Source: Adlercreutzia muris
GTDB taxonomy: Bacteria; Actinomycetota; Coriobacteriia; Coriobacteriales; Eggerthellaceae
NCBI RefSeq assembly: GCF_008831045.1
Contig: NZ_WAJS01000004.1
Coordinates: 1-64,000 of the forward strand
Direction: 5' to 3'
Length of the DNA stretch: 64,000 nucleotides
Under the pieces are notes generated by a model. That model was not told where the DNA came from. It saw nothing but the letters and a program-made list of their open reading frames with translations, and made no database searches. Numbering within the stretch: position 1 is the stretch's first letter; every line of letters begins with the position of its first letter. Shown piece by piece: positions 45,317-54,300 of the stretch. Position numbers and translations under genes: made by a program.

Positions 45317-47302
45317 GTGACCGGACAGGGAACAATGACGGGCAAGGTTTTCAGTGGCCGTTATGAAATAAAGGATCGCATCGGCATCGGCGGCATGGCC
45401 GAGGTGTATCGAGCCCAGGACAGCACCCTCGGGCGCGTCGTGGCCGTGAAGGTGATGCTGCCGCAATTCGCTGCCGACCCCTCCTTCACCCAGCGGTTCC
45501 GCCAGGAGGCCGCCGCCGCGGCGAATCTCCAGAGCCCCTACATCGTGAACGTGTACGACTGGGGCCAGGACGACGGCACCTACTACATCGTCATGGAATT
45601 CGTGCGCGGGTCCGACCTGAAGACCGCCATCCAGCAGCGCGGCGCCATCAACCAGCGCAAGGCCGCTGAAATCGGCGGCCAGGTGTGCCAGGCCCTCACG
45701 GTGGCCCACAACCAGGACATCATCCATCGCGACATCAAGCCCCAGAACATCATGGTGCAGCCCGACGGCAATGTGAAGGTGATGGACTTCGGCATCGCGC
45801 GGGCGAAGAACTCCGTGAACGATAAGACCTCCGCGGTGCTGGGCACTGCCCACTACATCTCGCCGGAGCAGGCCCAGGGCAAGGACCTCACGGCTGCCAG
45901 CGATATTTACTCGCTCGGCATCGTGCTCTACGAGGCCGCTACGGGCAAGCTGCCCTTCGACGGCCCCGATGCCGTGTCGGTGGCCATGCAGCAGGTGAAG
46001 GACGAGCCCGTGCCGCCGTCAAGCATCAACCCGGACATCGATCCGGATCTCGAGGACATCATCATGGTGGCCCTCGCGAAGAATCCGGCTGAGCGCTTCG
46101 CCACGGCCAACGACATGCGCATGGCCCTGAACGACTACCTGGCCGGACGCCCCGTCACCCTGCCGGGCGGCGCTGGATTTACGAGCGCCCGCACCCAGAT
46201 GATGGGGGCTGTGGGAGCCGTGAACACCCAGGCCGCCACCGCGGTCATCGGCGGCATCGACGGCACCCAGGCCATGCCCGGCATTGTGGGCGCCGGGGTG
46301 GGCGGCATGGTGTCGCCGAGCGCCACCGGCGGCTTCCCGCCCCAGAACTTCCATGCGGCCCCTCCGCAGAAGAAGAGCAAGAAGCCCGTTATCATTGCGC
46401 TCGTGGCCGTGCTGGCCGTGGCTCTCATCGCCGGCATTGCCTTCGCTCTGTCCATGGGCGGCGCGGCACCCACCGAGGAAGAGGTGGACGTGCCCAGCGT
46501 GGTGGGCCAGACCCAGGATGAGGCCGAATTCGCCCTGAAGGAGGCCGGGTTCACCGTGAAGGTAGAGCCGAAGGTGGACGAGGGCACCGAGGAGGGCACC
46601 GTGCTCTCCCAGGATCCGTCGGGCGGCAAGGCTGCCAAGGGCTCCGAGGTGAAGATCGTCGTGGCCGTGGGCCCCGAGGAGAAGGAAGTGCCCAGCTTGG
46701 CGGGACTGTCCGAGGACGAGGCCAAGGCAAAGGCCAAGGAGTACGGGTTCACGGCGGTGCTGCGGGAGAGCAGCTTCTCCGAGGATGTGCCCGAGGGCCA
46801 GGTCATATCCCAGAGCCCCTCGGCCGGCAGCATGGAGAAGCCGGGCACCCAGATCGAGTACGTGCTGTCCAAGGGCAGCGAGTTGGTGAACGTGCCGAAC
46901 GTCATCGGCCTGTCCGAGGAGGACGCCATCGCGAAGCTCCAGAGCGAGGGCTTCGGCGCCGACGTGAAGGCCCGCGAATACAGCGACACCAAGAAAGAGG
47001 GCACGGTCATGAAGCAGGACCCCCTCAACGACAAGGTGGCGCCGGGGTCCACGGTTTCCATCACCATCTCGAAGGGCCCCGAGCCCGCTCCCGAGCCGGA
47101 GCCCGACCCCGGTAACAATGGGGGCAACAATAACGGGGGCAACAACGGCGGCAACAATAATGGGGACAATAACGGCAACGGGGCGAACAACCCCGACCAG
47201 CCCGAGAACCCCGATGGCGGGAACAACCCCGACCAGGGCGGCGAGGGAGGCCAAGGCGGTTCGGGCAGCAACCCGGGCGGCACCACCCCCGCTGCGGAAT
47301 AA
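45317..47302 (+). CDS. pknB: PASTA-domain Ser/Thr protein kinase
   Basis: A 661-residue membrane kinase. The cytoplasmic kinase domain (16-275) has a GIGGMAEV loop, Lys45, HRDIKPQN (137-144) and DFG (157-159). A juxtamembrane Gly/Ala/Thr-rich linker and a helix (about 357-378) follow. Three PASTA repeats (about 388-590, each opening VPSVVG, VPSLAG or VPNVIG) lie outside and sense muropeptides or lipid II. It ends in an unusual 65-residue Asn/Gly/Pro tail. It starts at GTG 45317 after AAGGAG. It is last in the cell-wall cluster; no pknA is present. Confidence 0.95.
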   Translation: MTGQGTMTGKVFSGRYEIKDRIGIGGMAEVYRAQDSTLGRVVAVKVMLPQFAADPSFTQRFRQEAAAAANLQSPYIVNVYDWGQDDGTYYIVMEFVRGSDLKTAIQQRGAINQRKAAEIGGQVCQALTVAHNQDIIHRDIKPQNIMVQPDGNVKVMDFGIARAKNSVNDKTSAVLGTAHYISPEQAQGKDLTAASDIYSLGIVLYEAATGKLPFDGPDAVSVAMQQVKDEPVPPSSINPDIDPDLEDIIMVALAKNPAERFATANDMRMALNDYLAGRPVTLPGGAGFTSARTQMMGAVGAVNTQAATAVIGGIDGTQAMPGIVGAGVGGMVSPSATGGFPPQNFHAAPPQKKSKKPVIIALVAVLAVALIAGIAFALSMGGAAPTEEEVDVPSVVGQTQDEAEFALKEAGFTVKVEPKVDEGTEEGTVLSQDPSGGKAAKGSEVKIVVAVGPEEKEVPSLAGLSEDEAKAKAKEYGFTAVLRESSFSEDVPEGQVISQSPSAGSMEKPGTQIEYVLSKGSELVNVPNVIGLSEEDAIAKLQSEGFGADVKAREYSDTKKEGTVMKQDPLNDKVAPGSTVSITISKGPEPAPEPEPDPGNNGGNNNGGNNGGNNNGDNNGNGANNPDQPENPDGGNNPDQGGEGGQGGSGSNPGGTTPAAE

Positions 47303-47319
47303 AGCTACTATGCGATTGG

Positions 47320-47346
47320 GCGCCGCACTACGCGGCGCTCTTTTTT
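47320..47346 (+). terminator. Rho-independent terminator after pknB
   Basis: A 7-bp perfect stem GCGCCGC / GCGGCGC with loop ACTAC, followed by TC and six T. Confidence 0.85.
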
Positions 47347-47509
47347 GTGGCCGCATTGGCCGCAGGCACCCGGGGATAGGGTACACCCCGCACACGAGGC
47401 CGCCCTGGTGGATGCCGGCCGCCCTCCAGAAGAGGCCGCCCTTCGGGGATGGCCCTCCTCTGGGGATGCCGGCCACCCCCGAAGGGCAGGGGCCTAGGCC
47501 CTTGCCGCT

Positions 47510-47577
47510 CTAGGCCCGGAACAGGTCGATGGCGTCTTGCTTGGAATGGACGCCGAGCAGCAGGCACGCAAGGGTAA
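47510..47577 (-). pseudogene. Tail of a LuxR-type regulator gene
   Basis: About 20 leftward codons ending LLGVHSKQDAIDLFRA-stop, which match the C-terminal helices of the LuxR regulators here (compare KLDVHTQQELIDLV). Everything upstream is replaced by a flavoprotein tail on the other strand. A hairpin with GGGCCTAGGCCC follows its stop. Confidence 0.65.
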
Positions 47578-47915
47578 CGGCCTCCGTGGCGCGCTACAAC
47601 GAGCTGGCCCACGGCGGCAAGGACACCGACTTCTCGAAGGTGCCCACGCGCCTGTTCCCCGTGGAGAACCCGCCGTTCTATGTGGTGCCCTTCGGCGATT
47701 CGGGCATGCTCGTGCTTATCGGCGGCATCGACTGCGATGCTCAGTGCCGCGCCCTGGACGCCGAGAAGAACCCGGTGCCGGGCCTGTTCGTGGCTGGCAA
47801 CACCATGGGCGGCCGCTTCCTGGTGGACTACCCCGTGACCGTGGCCGGTGCAAGCCACTCCATGGCCATGTCCTTCGGCCGCCTGGCTGGCCGCGTGGCC
47901 GCTGTCGGGGAATAG
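47578..47915 (+). pseudogene. C-terminal remnant of a FAD-dependent flavoprotein reductase
   Basis: About 112 codons equal to the end of a FAD-binding-2 reductase: SVARYNELAHGGKDTDFSKV, PPFYVVPFG, LIGGIDCDAQCRAL, PVPGLFVAGNTMGGRF and a C-terminal helix. The Tat signal, the Rossmann motif and most of the cap are missing. It abuts a LuxR tail read from the opposite strand, so a convergent regulator/reductase pair has been deleted from the inside. Confidence 0.8.
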
Positions 47916-48037
47916 GGGACGAAAGCGCCGCGGCTCTCGCTGGTGCAAAATGCGGTTGCGCTGCGGGCTGTGGCGGCTCGGGCGTATCTGCGGCGAAGGT
48001 TTGTCGCACTTTCTGCAACGATACGGTGAAGACCGCA

Positions 48038-48067
48038 GGCCCCCTCTCGTGCGAGAGGGGGCCGTTT
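48038..48067 (+). terminator. Strong hairpin just upstream of mscS
   Basis: An 11-bp perfect stem GGCCCCCTCTC / GAGAGGGGGCC with a 4-base loop, then GTTTTA. It probably ends transcription from the left. Confidence 0.6.
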
Positions 48068-48073
48068 TATAAT
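48068..48073 (+). promoter_or_regulatory. -10 box beside the mscS start (possible leaderless transcript)
   Basis: TATAAT ends six bases before the ATG at 48080. The sequence TATAATGAAGCC is the same as that in front of the CPBP gene at 1801. Confidence 0.4.
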
Positions 48074-48079
48074 GAAGCC

Positions 48080-48952
48080 ATGGAGCAGCTCTTCGACATC
48101 TTCGAGAAATTCATCCACGCCGACTGGTTCAATTCCCTCATCGGCGCGGCCATCATTTTCGCCGTCACCTTCGTGGTGTGCCGCATCACCGTGTACTTCG
48201 CCCGCCGGCTGCTGAATCGCACGTCGCTTCTGCCTTCCAGTTCCATCTTCATCAATGTCATCCGCGCTACGGTGTGGCTCATCGGCATTGGGTTCGTGCT
48301 CTCGCTGTGCTTCAACGTGAACGTGAACGGCATGATTACCGGCCTCGGTGTTGTGGGTATCGCTATCTCCCTGGGTTTTCAGGATACGCTCTCGAATCTC
48401 ATCGGCGGTTTGCAGGTGAGCCTGTCGCGCTCGGTAGAACCGGGGGACAACATCCGCATGGGCTCGTCGGGCGTGACCGGCGTAGTGAAAGATGTGACCT
48501 GGCGCTACACCACGGTGGTGGATAGCTCGGGCAACCACACGAACATTCCCAATGCCGTGATGACCTCCACGGCGGTCACGCGCCTCGCGCCGCTGAACAG
48601 CGTGTCCATTGCTCTGATCGTCACCACCAACAGCGAGCGGCTGACCGCCACGGCCCATCACATCGAGGATGCGGCCGAGAAGGCGGTATCGCGGGTGAGC
48701 AAGATCAAGAAGGGCCCCTCGGTGAGCTTCAGCGCCATTACCGAGCATGGGTTCCAGGGAACGCTGAGCTTCACCATTGCCAATGCCAGCAAGGCCGGCA
48801 ATGCCACCGATGCGGCCATTCGCGCCATTGCGCCCTACGTGCACAATCACCTGGTTGAAGAGGAGATGGACAGTCTCTCCGCCCCGGCCGAGGCGAATGC
48901 GGGGCGGCCCGCGGCGGTTGAGAGGGAGCCTATCGAGATGCCGCAGGCATAG
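48080..48952 (+). CDS. mscS: Small-conductance mechanosensitive channel (MscS family)
   Basis: A 290-residue protein with three N-terminal helices, the third being the Gly/Ala-rich pore helix (GLGVVGIAISLGFQDTLSNLIGG). A beta domain follows (VEPGDNIRMGSSGVTGVVKDVTWRYT), then the mixed C-terminal domain and an Ala/Glu/Pro tail. It opens on membrane tension and relieves osmotic downshock. No ribosome site is visible before the ATG at 48080, and a TATAAT lies six bases upstream. Confidence 0.92.
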   Translation: MEQLFDIFEKFIHADWFNSLIGAAIIFAVTFVVCRITVYFARRLLNRTSLLPSSSIFINVIRATVWLIGIGFVLSLCFNVNVNGMITGLGVVGIAISLGFQDTLSNLIGGLQVSLSRSVEPGDNIRMGSSGVTGVVKDVTWRYTTVVDSSGNHTNIPNAVMTSTAVTRLAPLNSVSIALIVTTNSERLTATAHHIEDAAEKAVSRVSKIKKGPSVSFSAITEHGFQGTLSFTIANASKAGNATDAAIRAIAPYVHNHLVEEEMDSLSAPAEANAGRPAAVEREPIEMPQA

Positions 48953-49424
48953 AAATGTCCCGCCCCCGCCAGAGGATGAACCCACCTCACAAGGTGGGTG
49001 CTCGCATCTGGGATCCTGGCTTTCGTGTCAACGGACACGAATCTCCATTCCACCAGCTTCTAAAGCTCCCTCAGTTCAATACGTCGGTCCATCGCAGTGT
49101 ATGACGGGAACAGGACTTGAGTTAAGTATACGCGAAGTTGCGCCGAGGGAAAGTCTTGACAAAATCCGTTACCAAGTTTTTCTTCAACGCGGCGAGGATG
49201 CGCGTGGCGCGGCCCTGAGTGGGGGATGGTGCGACCGGCGCGGTCCGGCGGGGTCCTGAGTGGCGCGGTCGGTGCGACCGGTGTGGCCGGATCATTTTCA
49301 GCTCAGCTGCTCGGGCCCTGCTCGTCGCTCCCGCTCGGCGGCAACGACTCGGCACCAAGTCAATAGTTCATCGGCAAGGTCGGCTTTAGGGACGATACCA
49401 TGGGGTTTCCGGAAAGGAGGGCCC
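48953..49424. other. Intergenic region, 472 bases
   Basis: A CCCACCT / AGGTGGG hairpin (around 48991-49010) probably terminates mscS. TTGACA near 49156 could be the -35 of a promoter but lacks a good -10. The rest has no recognisable gene or RNA. A short frame from 48956 ends after about 50 codons and has no ribosome site. Confidence 0.35.
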
Positions 49425-51077
49425 ATGGCCACGTTCGAGGAATTTCTAAAGGTTGCCGAGATTTCCCTGAAGGACAAGACCTCCCACAAGCGCATGGACG
49501 AGATTATCCACATCATGCGCGAGTACCACGGGCTGCGCGGGCTTACCCCCGAGCGGGCCGTCGAGGTGCTCCAGGCCCTCGGGCCCACCTATGTGAAGAT
49601 TGGCCAGCTGGCGTCGAACCGCTCCGATCTTTTGCCCAAGGCCTACTGCGATGCCTTCGAGCGGCTGCGCGACGACGCGAACCCCATGGCCTTCGACCAG
49701 GTGATCGAGCAGATCGACCGTGCCTACGGCAAGTCGTGGCACGAAGTGTTCGCCTCCATTGACCCGAAGCCCTTAGGGGCCGCCTCCATCGCCCAGGTGC
49801 ACAGGGCCGCCCTCCTCGACGGCACTACGGTGGCCGTGAAGGTGCGCCGACCCGGCGTGGCCGAGTCCATGGCCGAGGACATCATGCTCATGAAGCACCT
49901 GCTGGCCTTGGGGGAGTTCGCCTCCAACGCCCACCGCGATATGCTGCTGTCGCTGGAGGGCTTCGTGGAGGAGATCGAGCGCACCACGGCCAACGAGGTG
50001 GACTTCACCCAGGAGCTGGGCAATCTTGTGCGCTTTCACGGCGAGCTGGCCAATGAGGAGGGGGTGACCTCGCCGGTGGCCTATCCGGCCTATTCCACCG
50101 AATCGGTGCTCGTCATGGAATTCGTGCAGGGCGTGGAAATCTCCGACACGGCCGCCCTGCGCAGCCGGGGCATCGATGTGGACGCCCTGGCCGGACGGGC
50201 GTGCCAGAGCTACGTGACCCAGGTGCTCGACAACGGGTTCTTCCACGCCGACCCGCACCCGGGCAACATTCTCGTGCGTGATGGTGAGGTGGTGTGGATC
50301 GACCTGGGCATGGTGGGCACGCTCACCGTTTCGGAGCGTATGCTCGTGGGCAAGGCGTTTACGGCCGTGGCCACCGGCAATGCCTATCTGCTGAAGGAAG
50401 CGGTCATGGGGCTCGTGCGGGCGACGGGGCCGGTGGATCACGGGGCCCTGCTCGCGTCGCTGTCGCGTCTTCTGGCCAAGTACAGCACCGCCGAGCTGAA
50501 GGAGATCAACGTGGGCACGGTGCTCACCGAGGTCATCGAAGTGCTGCGCGATCAGAATATGGTGATGACCTCGTCGGTAACCATGCTCGCCCGCGGCTTT
50601 GTGGCCCTTGAGGGGGTTATCGCGCAGATTTCGCCGTCCACCTCGGTTATTGAGATCGTGTCCAAGCACGTCATTGCCCAGCAAGGCGATCCGAAGCTGC
50701 TCGGCACGCGGGTGCTCGATCTGGTGGTGTCGAGCGCCGCCTCGGTGGAGGCTCTGGCAAAGCTGCCCACTCAGCTGTCGAACACGTTGGAAATGGTGGA
50801 TCGCGGCCAGATCAAGGTGAACGGATCCGTCGATGTGTCCTCCCGTATTCTGGCAACGGTCTACGCCTCGGTGGGGCGCCTGTCCCTGGCGCTGCTGTCG
50901 GCGGGGCTGTTCATCGGGTCCTCCATCGTGTGCACCACCGCCATGCAGCCGCGGTTTTTGGATGTGCCCCTGCTCGGCGTGCTCGGCTACCTGGGCGCCT
51001 TCGTGCTGGGGGGCTATACCGTGTTCCGCATCATGGTGTCGCGCCACCGCCTGCTCAACGACGAGGAACCGCGGTAG
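49425..51077 (+). CDS. ABC1/AarF/UbiB-family atypical kinase
   Basis: A 550-residue protein. It has the UbiB-family KxGQ motif (YVKIGQLASNRSDLLP), the Ala-rich loop GAASIAQVH, catalytic Lys in TVAVKVRRPG, Glu in EEIERT-NEVDF, HADPHPGNI and the metal-binding DLGMVG. Two C-terminal helices (about 480-540) anchor it in the membrane. Relatives are ATPases needed for isoprenoid quinone synthesis or lipid movement. Anaerobes of this type use menaquinones, so the exact role is open. The ATG at 49425 follows GGAAAGGAGG. Confidence 0.9.
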   Translation: MATFEEFLKVAEISLKDKTSHKRMDEIIHIMREYHGLRGLTPERAVEVLQALGPTYVKIGQLASNRSDLLPKAYCDAFERLRDDANPMAFDQVIEQIDRAYGKSWHEVFASIDPKPLGAASIAQVHRAALLDGTTVAVKVRRPGVAESMAEDIMLMKHLLALGEFASNAHRDMLLSLEGFVEEIERTTANEVDFTQELGNLVRFHGELANEEGVTSPVAYPAYSTESVLVMEFVQGVEISDTAALRSRGIDVDALAGRACQSYVTQVLDNGFFHADPHPGNILVRDGEVVWIDLGMVGTLTVSERMLVGKAFTAVATGNAYLLKEAVMGLVRATGPVDHGALLASLSRLLAKYSTAELKEINVGTVLTEVIEVLRDQNMVMTSSVTMLARGFVALEGVIAQISPSTSVIEIVSKHVIAQQGDPKLLGTRVLDLVVSSAASVEALAKLPTQLSNTLEMVDRGQIKVNGSVDVSSRILATVYASVGRLSLALLSAGLFIGSSIVCTTAMQPRFLDVPLLGVLGYLGAFVLGGYTVFRIMVSRHRLLNDEEPR

Positions 51078-51276
51078 AGGGTCGGGGGCCGTGCTGCCGG
51101 GCACGAGGGCGCAGGCCGCCGGCGTTGCGGTCCATCGGGCGGTGCGCGGTAACGCCGCGTCTACAGCTTGCAGGAGCCGCGGGCGGGGCGGCGGCCCGTG
51201 ATAAAATGACCCTGCAACTTATTTATTGTGAGTTGGCGGGTTAGCATTCGCGCGACCCGGGGAATAGGAGGCCGTT

Positions 51277-51747
51277 ATGTACAAGAAGATTCTCGTCCCC
51301 TACGACAAGTCCGAACCGGCTCAGCACGCACTGTCGGCGGCCCTCGATCTGGCTGCCGGGGTGCCTGGCGCCCAGATCACTGTGCTCTCGGTGGTGGACT
51401 GGCACGACTTCAACGCTGAGACGTTCAAAATTGCCTCGCGCATGTCCGGCGTCATGGGCGACACCATGGACATGGACGTGATGGCCGAGGTGGAGAACGA
51501 GGCCATCAAGGCCGACACCGATGCCATCGCCGAGAACATTGCGCCTTTGGTGGGCGACGCCGAGGGCATTGCCATCGCCGTGGTGAACGGATCGCCCCAC
51601 GACTCCATTACCGCCTATGCCGACGAGGGCGGCTATGACTGCATCGTCATGGGCCACCGCGGTCTGGGCGCGGTGCGGGGCATGCTCGGCAGCGTGTGCT
51701 ATTCGGTGCTGCACAAGACCAACGTGCCCGTGCTTATTGTGAAGTAG
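51277..51747 (+). CDS. Universal stress protein (UspA family)
   Basis: A 156-residue cytoplasmic protein of normal family length. It opens MYKKILVPYDKSEPAQHAL and ends with the ATP-binding signature GHRGLGAVRGMLGSVCYSVL and VPVLIVK. The G-2x-G-9x-G(S/T) pattern is present, so it probably binds ATP. AGGAGG precedes the ATG. A -10-like TATTTATT lies upstream. Confidence 0.93.
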   Translation: MYKKILVPYDKSEPAQHALSAALDLAAGVPGAQITVLSVVDWHDFNAETFKIASRMSGVMGDTMDMDVMAEVENEAIKADTDAIAENIAPLVGDAEGIAIAVVNGSPHDSITAYADEGGYDCIVMGHRGLGAVRGMLGSVCYSVLHKTNVPVLIVK

Positions 51748-52053
51748 CCCGTTCCCGCCATTGTCGGCGGACGACGGCCGCTCTGGTGCTGCGGCGTGCC
51801 CCAAAAATGCGATCTGCTCGTTCATAGCGCATGTTTGGGGCGGCAAACGCACCTCGGAGGCCTTCGGGAAGGTAAGGCCTGCCCCGAAAGTGCGATGCGC
51901 CCGGGCAGATCGGCGATTTGCGACGGGAAATCTGCGCGAGCGGGACACAACGAGGGTAAAAGCGCCCGATTCCTCGAAGCGCCCGGGCGCATCGTTCATT
52001 TGTGACAGGTTTTGCCCGGGAAGCGGGTGGAGCGCGAAACGTAAGGAAGCAGA
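51748..52053. other. Leader region with a long-range inverted repeat
   Basis: No gene. CGATGCGCCCGGGC (51893-51906) and GCCCGGGCGCATCG (51981-51994) are exact reverse complements 74 bases apart. The inner part can pair further (AGATC-type words). This could fold as a structured leader of the next operon. It resembles no riboswitch I know. Confidence 0.4.
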
Positions 52054-53292
52054 ATGGGTCGTTCAGGTGGCGGTGGCTTTTCCGGAGGCGGTGGCTTCGG
52101 AGGCGGGTTTGGAAGCGGCGGCGGTGGCTTTGGCGGCGGTTTCTCCGGCGGCTCCGGCCATGGCGGCCGCTCCGCTGGTGGTTCCGGGGGCTCCGGCTTC
52201 GGAGGTCCGGGATTCGGCGGGGGCTACCATGGGGGTGGTTACTACGGCGGCGGCTTCGGTGGCGGTGGCTTCTGGGGCGGCCTGCTCGGCGGCCTCATCG
52301 GCTCCAGCCGCAGCGGAGGCGGCGGCTCAATGCCTCCGCAGATGCCGCAGTCGAACGGCCCGCAGCAGCCGGGTCCCGGCGGCTCTGGCAACGGTGGCGG
52401 TCCGGGCGGCTCGCAGCCGGACTCGGGAGGCCCGGGCGTGCCTCCGTCCGGATCGGGCGGCTCGAACTCGCCTCAGCGCAAGTCTCCCAACAGCGGCCTC
52501 GGCACCGTGTTCGTGGTTCTGGCGGCGGTGCTGCTCGTAGTGTTGCTGGTGGTGGCCCTCGGTGGCGGCAGTTGCTCGGGTGCCGATATTCCCCGTTCCA
52601 CGGTGGAGCGCACGGCCCTCGCGCCCGGCTCCGCGAACGAAACCGGCTACTTCACCGACGAGGACGGCGATTGGATTCACGATCCCGCCAAGCTGGAGCG
52701 CGGTCTGCGCCACTTCTACGAGGAGACGGGCGTGCAGCCCTATGTGTACATCCTGCCGAACGGGTCGGTGCGTTCCTATCAGGAGCTGCAATCCATTGCC
52801 GAGGAGAAGTACAGCGAGTTGTTCACCGATCAGGCCCACTTCGTGCTGGTGTTCTGCGATGACGGCAACGGGCGCTTCAACGCTGCGTATTGGGCCGGGG
52901 CGCAGACAGGATCAGTGCTCGACGACGAGGCCATCAACATCTTCAAGGGCTATTTGAGCCAGAACTACGACGACATGAGCCTGTCCGAGGAGGAGATCTT
53001 CTCGAAGGCGTTTGCCGACACCGCCGACCGTATCATGGAGGTGACACCTTCGCCGCTGCCGATTATCGCGGTGTGCGGAGCGGTCATAATTGTCGCCGTC
53101 GTCGTGTTCGTTATCGTGCGCAACCGGCGCCTGGCCCGGCAACGCGAAGCCGAGCGCATGGAGCAGATTCTGAGCACACCGCTGGAATCGTTCGCCGACG
53201 GCGAACTTGAGGACCTGGAAAAGAAGTACACGGCCTCAGCTGCGGGAACCTCGGACGCACCGCCCGTACAACCTACGAGGCCCCCGCAGTAA
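52054..53292 (+). CDS. Glycine-rich membrane protein with TPM-like domain
   Basis: A 412-residue protein with an odd plan. Residues 1-150 are almost pure Gly/Ser/Phe/Pro low complexity (GGGGFGGGFGSGGGG units, then Gln/Pro). A helix follows (about 150-172), then an outside domain (about 190-330) resembling the TPM fold (YFTDEDGDWIHD, LRHFYEETGVQPYVYILP, FVLVFCDDGNG). A second helix (about 330-352) and a Lys/Glu-rich tail end it. TPM proteins help photosystem or membrane-complex turnover. It lies 135 bases before pspA, which suggests a joint envelope-stress role. TAAGGAAG precedes the ATG. Confidence 0.7.
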   Translation: MGRSGGGGFSGGGGFGGGFGSGGGGFGGGFSGGSGHGGRSAGGSGGSGFGGPGFGGGYHGGGYYGGGFGGGGFWGGLLGGLIGSSRSGGGGSMPPQMPQSNGPQQPGPGGSGNGGGPGGSQPDSGGPGVPPSGSGGSNSPQRKSPNSGLGTVFVVLAAVLLVVLLVVALGGGSCSGADIPRSTVERTALAPGSANETGYFTDEDGDWIHDPAKLERGLRHFYEETGVQPYVYILPNGSVRSYQELQSIAEEKYSELFTDQAHFVLVFCDDGNGRFNAAYWAGAQTGSVLDDEAINIFKGYLSQNYDDMSLSEEEIFSKAFADTADRIMEVTPSPLPIIAVCGAVIIVAVVVFVIVRNRRLARQREAERMEQILSTPLESFADGELEDLEKKYTASAAGTSDAPPVQPTRPPQ

Positions 53293-53427
53293 GAAGGTCG
53301 GCCCCGGCCACGAAAGGCCTCCGGGGTCGCCGAAGGGAGCACCGCGCCCGCTGGCGCTTGCCGACAACGTCCCGCTTCCGCGCGGGGCAACCGAACCGGG
53401 CCGATTCGGCCAGATAGGAGATGCACC

Positions 53428-54111
53428 ATGGGTATCCTCGATCGCTTCACCTCCATCGTGAAGGCGAACATCAACGAGCTGTTGGACAAGGCGGAAGACC
53501 CCGAGAAGATGGTCGACCAGTACCTGCGCGAGATGACCGAGTCCCTCGCCGAGGTGCGCGAGGCCACGGCCGGCGTCATGGCCGAGGAGCGCCGCTGCAA
53601 GAAGCTCGTGGACGAGAACCGCGCCGAGATGGAGAAGTACGAGGAGCTGGCCCGCAAGGCCCTGGCTGCCGGCAACGAGGCCGATGCCCGGGTGTTCCTG
53701 GCGAAGAAGCAGGAGCTGGCCGGGCGCAGCGAGGGGCTTGTCGTGGCCTTTGAGGGCGCCAAGGCCAATGCCGACAAAATGCGCCAGATGCACGACAAGC
53801 TGGTGGCCGATATCGAGGAGCTGAACGCGCGCAAGGCTGCCATCAAGGCCAAGGCCGCCGTGGCCAAGACCCAGTCCAAGGTGAACGAGATGACCTCCGC
53901 GAGCGACCGCGCCGAGGGTGCCCGCAGCGCCTTCGACCGCATGGAGGCCAAGGCCGACGAGATGCTCGATCGCGCCAACGCCGTGGCCGAGCTGTCCGAG
54001 AAGCCGGCCGACCCCACCGAGGACTTGGCCAAGAAGTATGCCGAGGCCGGTGCCACCGCCGCCGTGGACGACGATCTGGCCCGTCTCAAGAAGGAAATGG
54101 GCCTGGAATAG
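53428..54111 (+). CDS. pspA: PspA/IM30 family envelope-stress protein
   Basis: A 227-residue, almost wholly helical, charged protein of the ESCRT-III-like PspA/Vipp1 family: GILDRFTSIVKANINELLDKAEDPEKMVDQ at the start, then long coiled coils and an acidic end. It assembles on the inner membrane and protects it under stress. It follows the TPM-like gene and has its own ribosome site. No pspF-type regulator is near. A terminator follows at 54124. Confidence 0.92.
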   Translation: MGILDRFTSIVKANINELLDKAEDPEKMVDQYLREMTESLAEVREATAGVMAEERRCKKLVDENRAEMEKYEELARKALAAGNEADARVFLAKKQELAGRSEGLVVAFEGAKANADKMRQMHDKLVADIEELNARKAAIKAKAAVAKTQSKVNEMTSASDRAEGARSAFDRMEAKADEMLDRANAVAELSEKPADPTEDLAKKYAEAGATAAVDDDLARLKKEMGLE

Positions 54112-54123
54112 CGTAGTTTCCCC

Positions 54124-54164
54124 GCCGAGCCCGAGGGCCTCGATCCTTCGGGCTCGGCTGTTTT
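54124..54164 (+). terminator. Rho-independent terminator after pspA
   Basis: A stem of about 13 bp, GCCGAGCCCGAGG / CCTTCGGGCTCGGC, followed by TGTTTT. Confidence 0.75.
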
Positions 54165-54280
54165 GGCGCAACGCCGAGCTCGGCGCAGGTTTCCATGAAA
54201 TAGCGGTGCAGGTGGTCGCGCTTACCGAAGGTGACGAAGGGCTGGCCGTCCAGATCGCGGACCTCAAGATGATCGCGCCG
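54161..54280 (-). pseudogene. Fragment of a LysR-type regulator (effector-binding domain)
   Basis: About 40 leftward codons reading DHLEVRDLDGQPFVTFGKRD and then a YFMETCAELGVAPK end. This is the typical LysR effector-domain pattern (DLxGEPF, then an acidic ACxxAGxxP helix). No start, HTH or remaining domain is present. It butts onto the pspA terminator on one side and a flavoprotein fragment on the other. Confidence 0.6.
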
Positions 54281-54300
54281 GGCACGAGCGACACCGATAG

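Noticed and set aside
48953-49140. Short frame after mscS, considered as an end of an insertion sequence
   Set aside because: About 50 codons without a ribosome site, no transposase motif and no matching terminal repeats.
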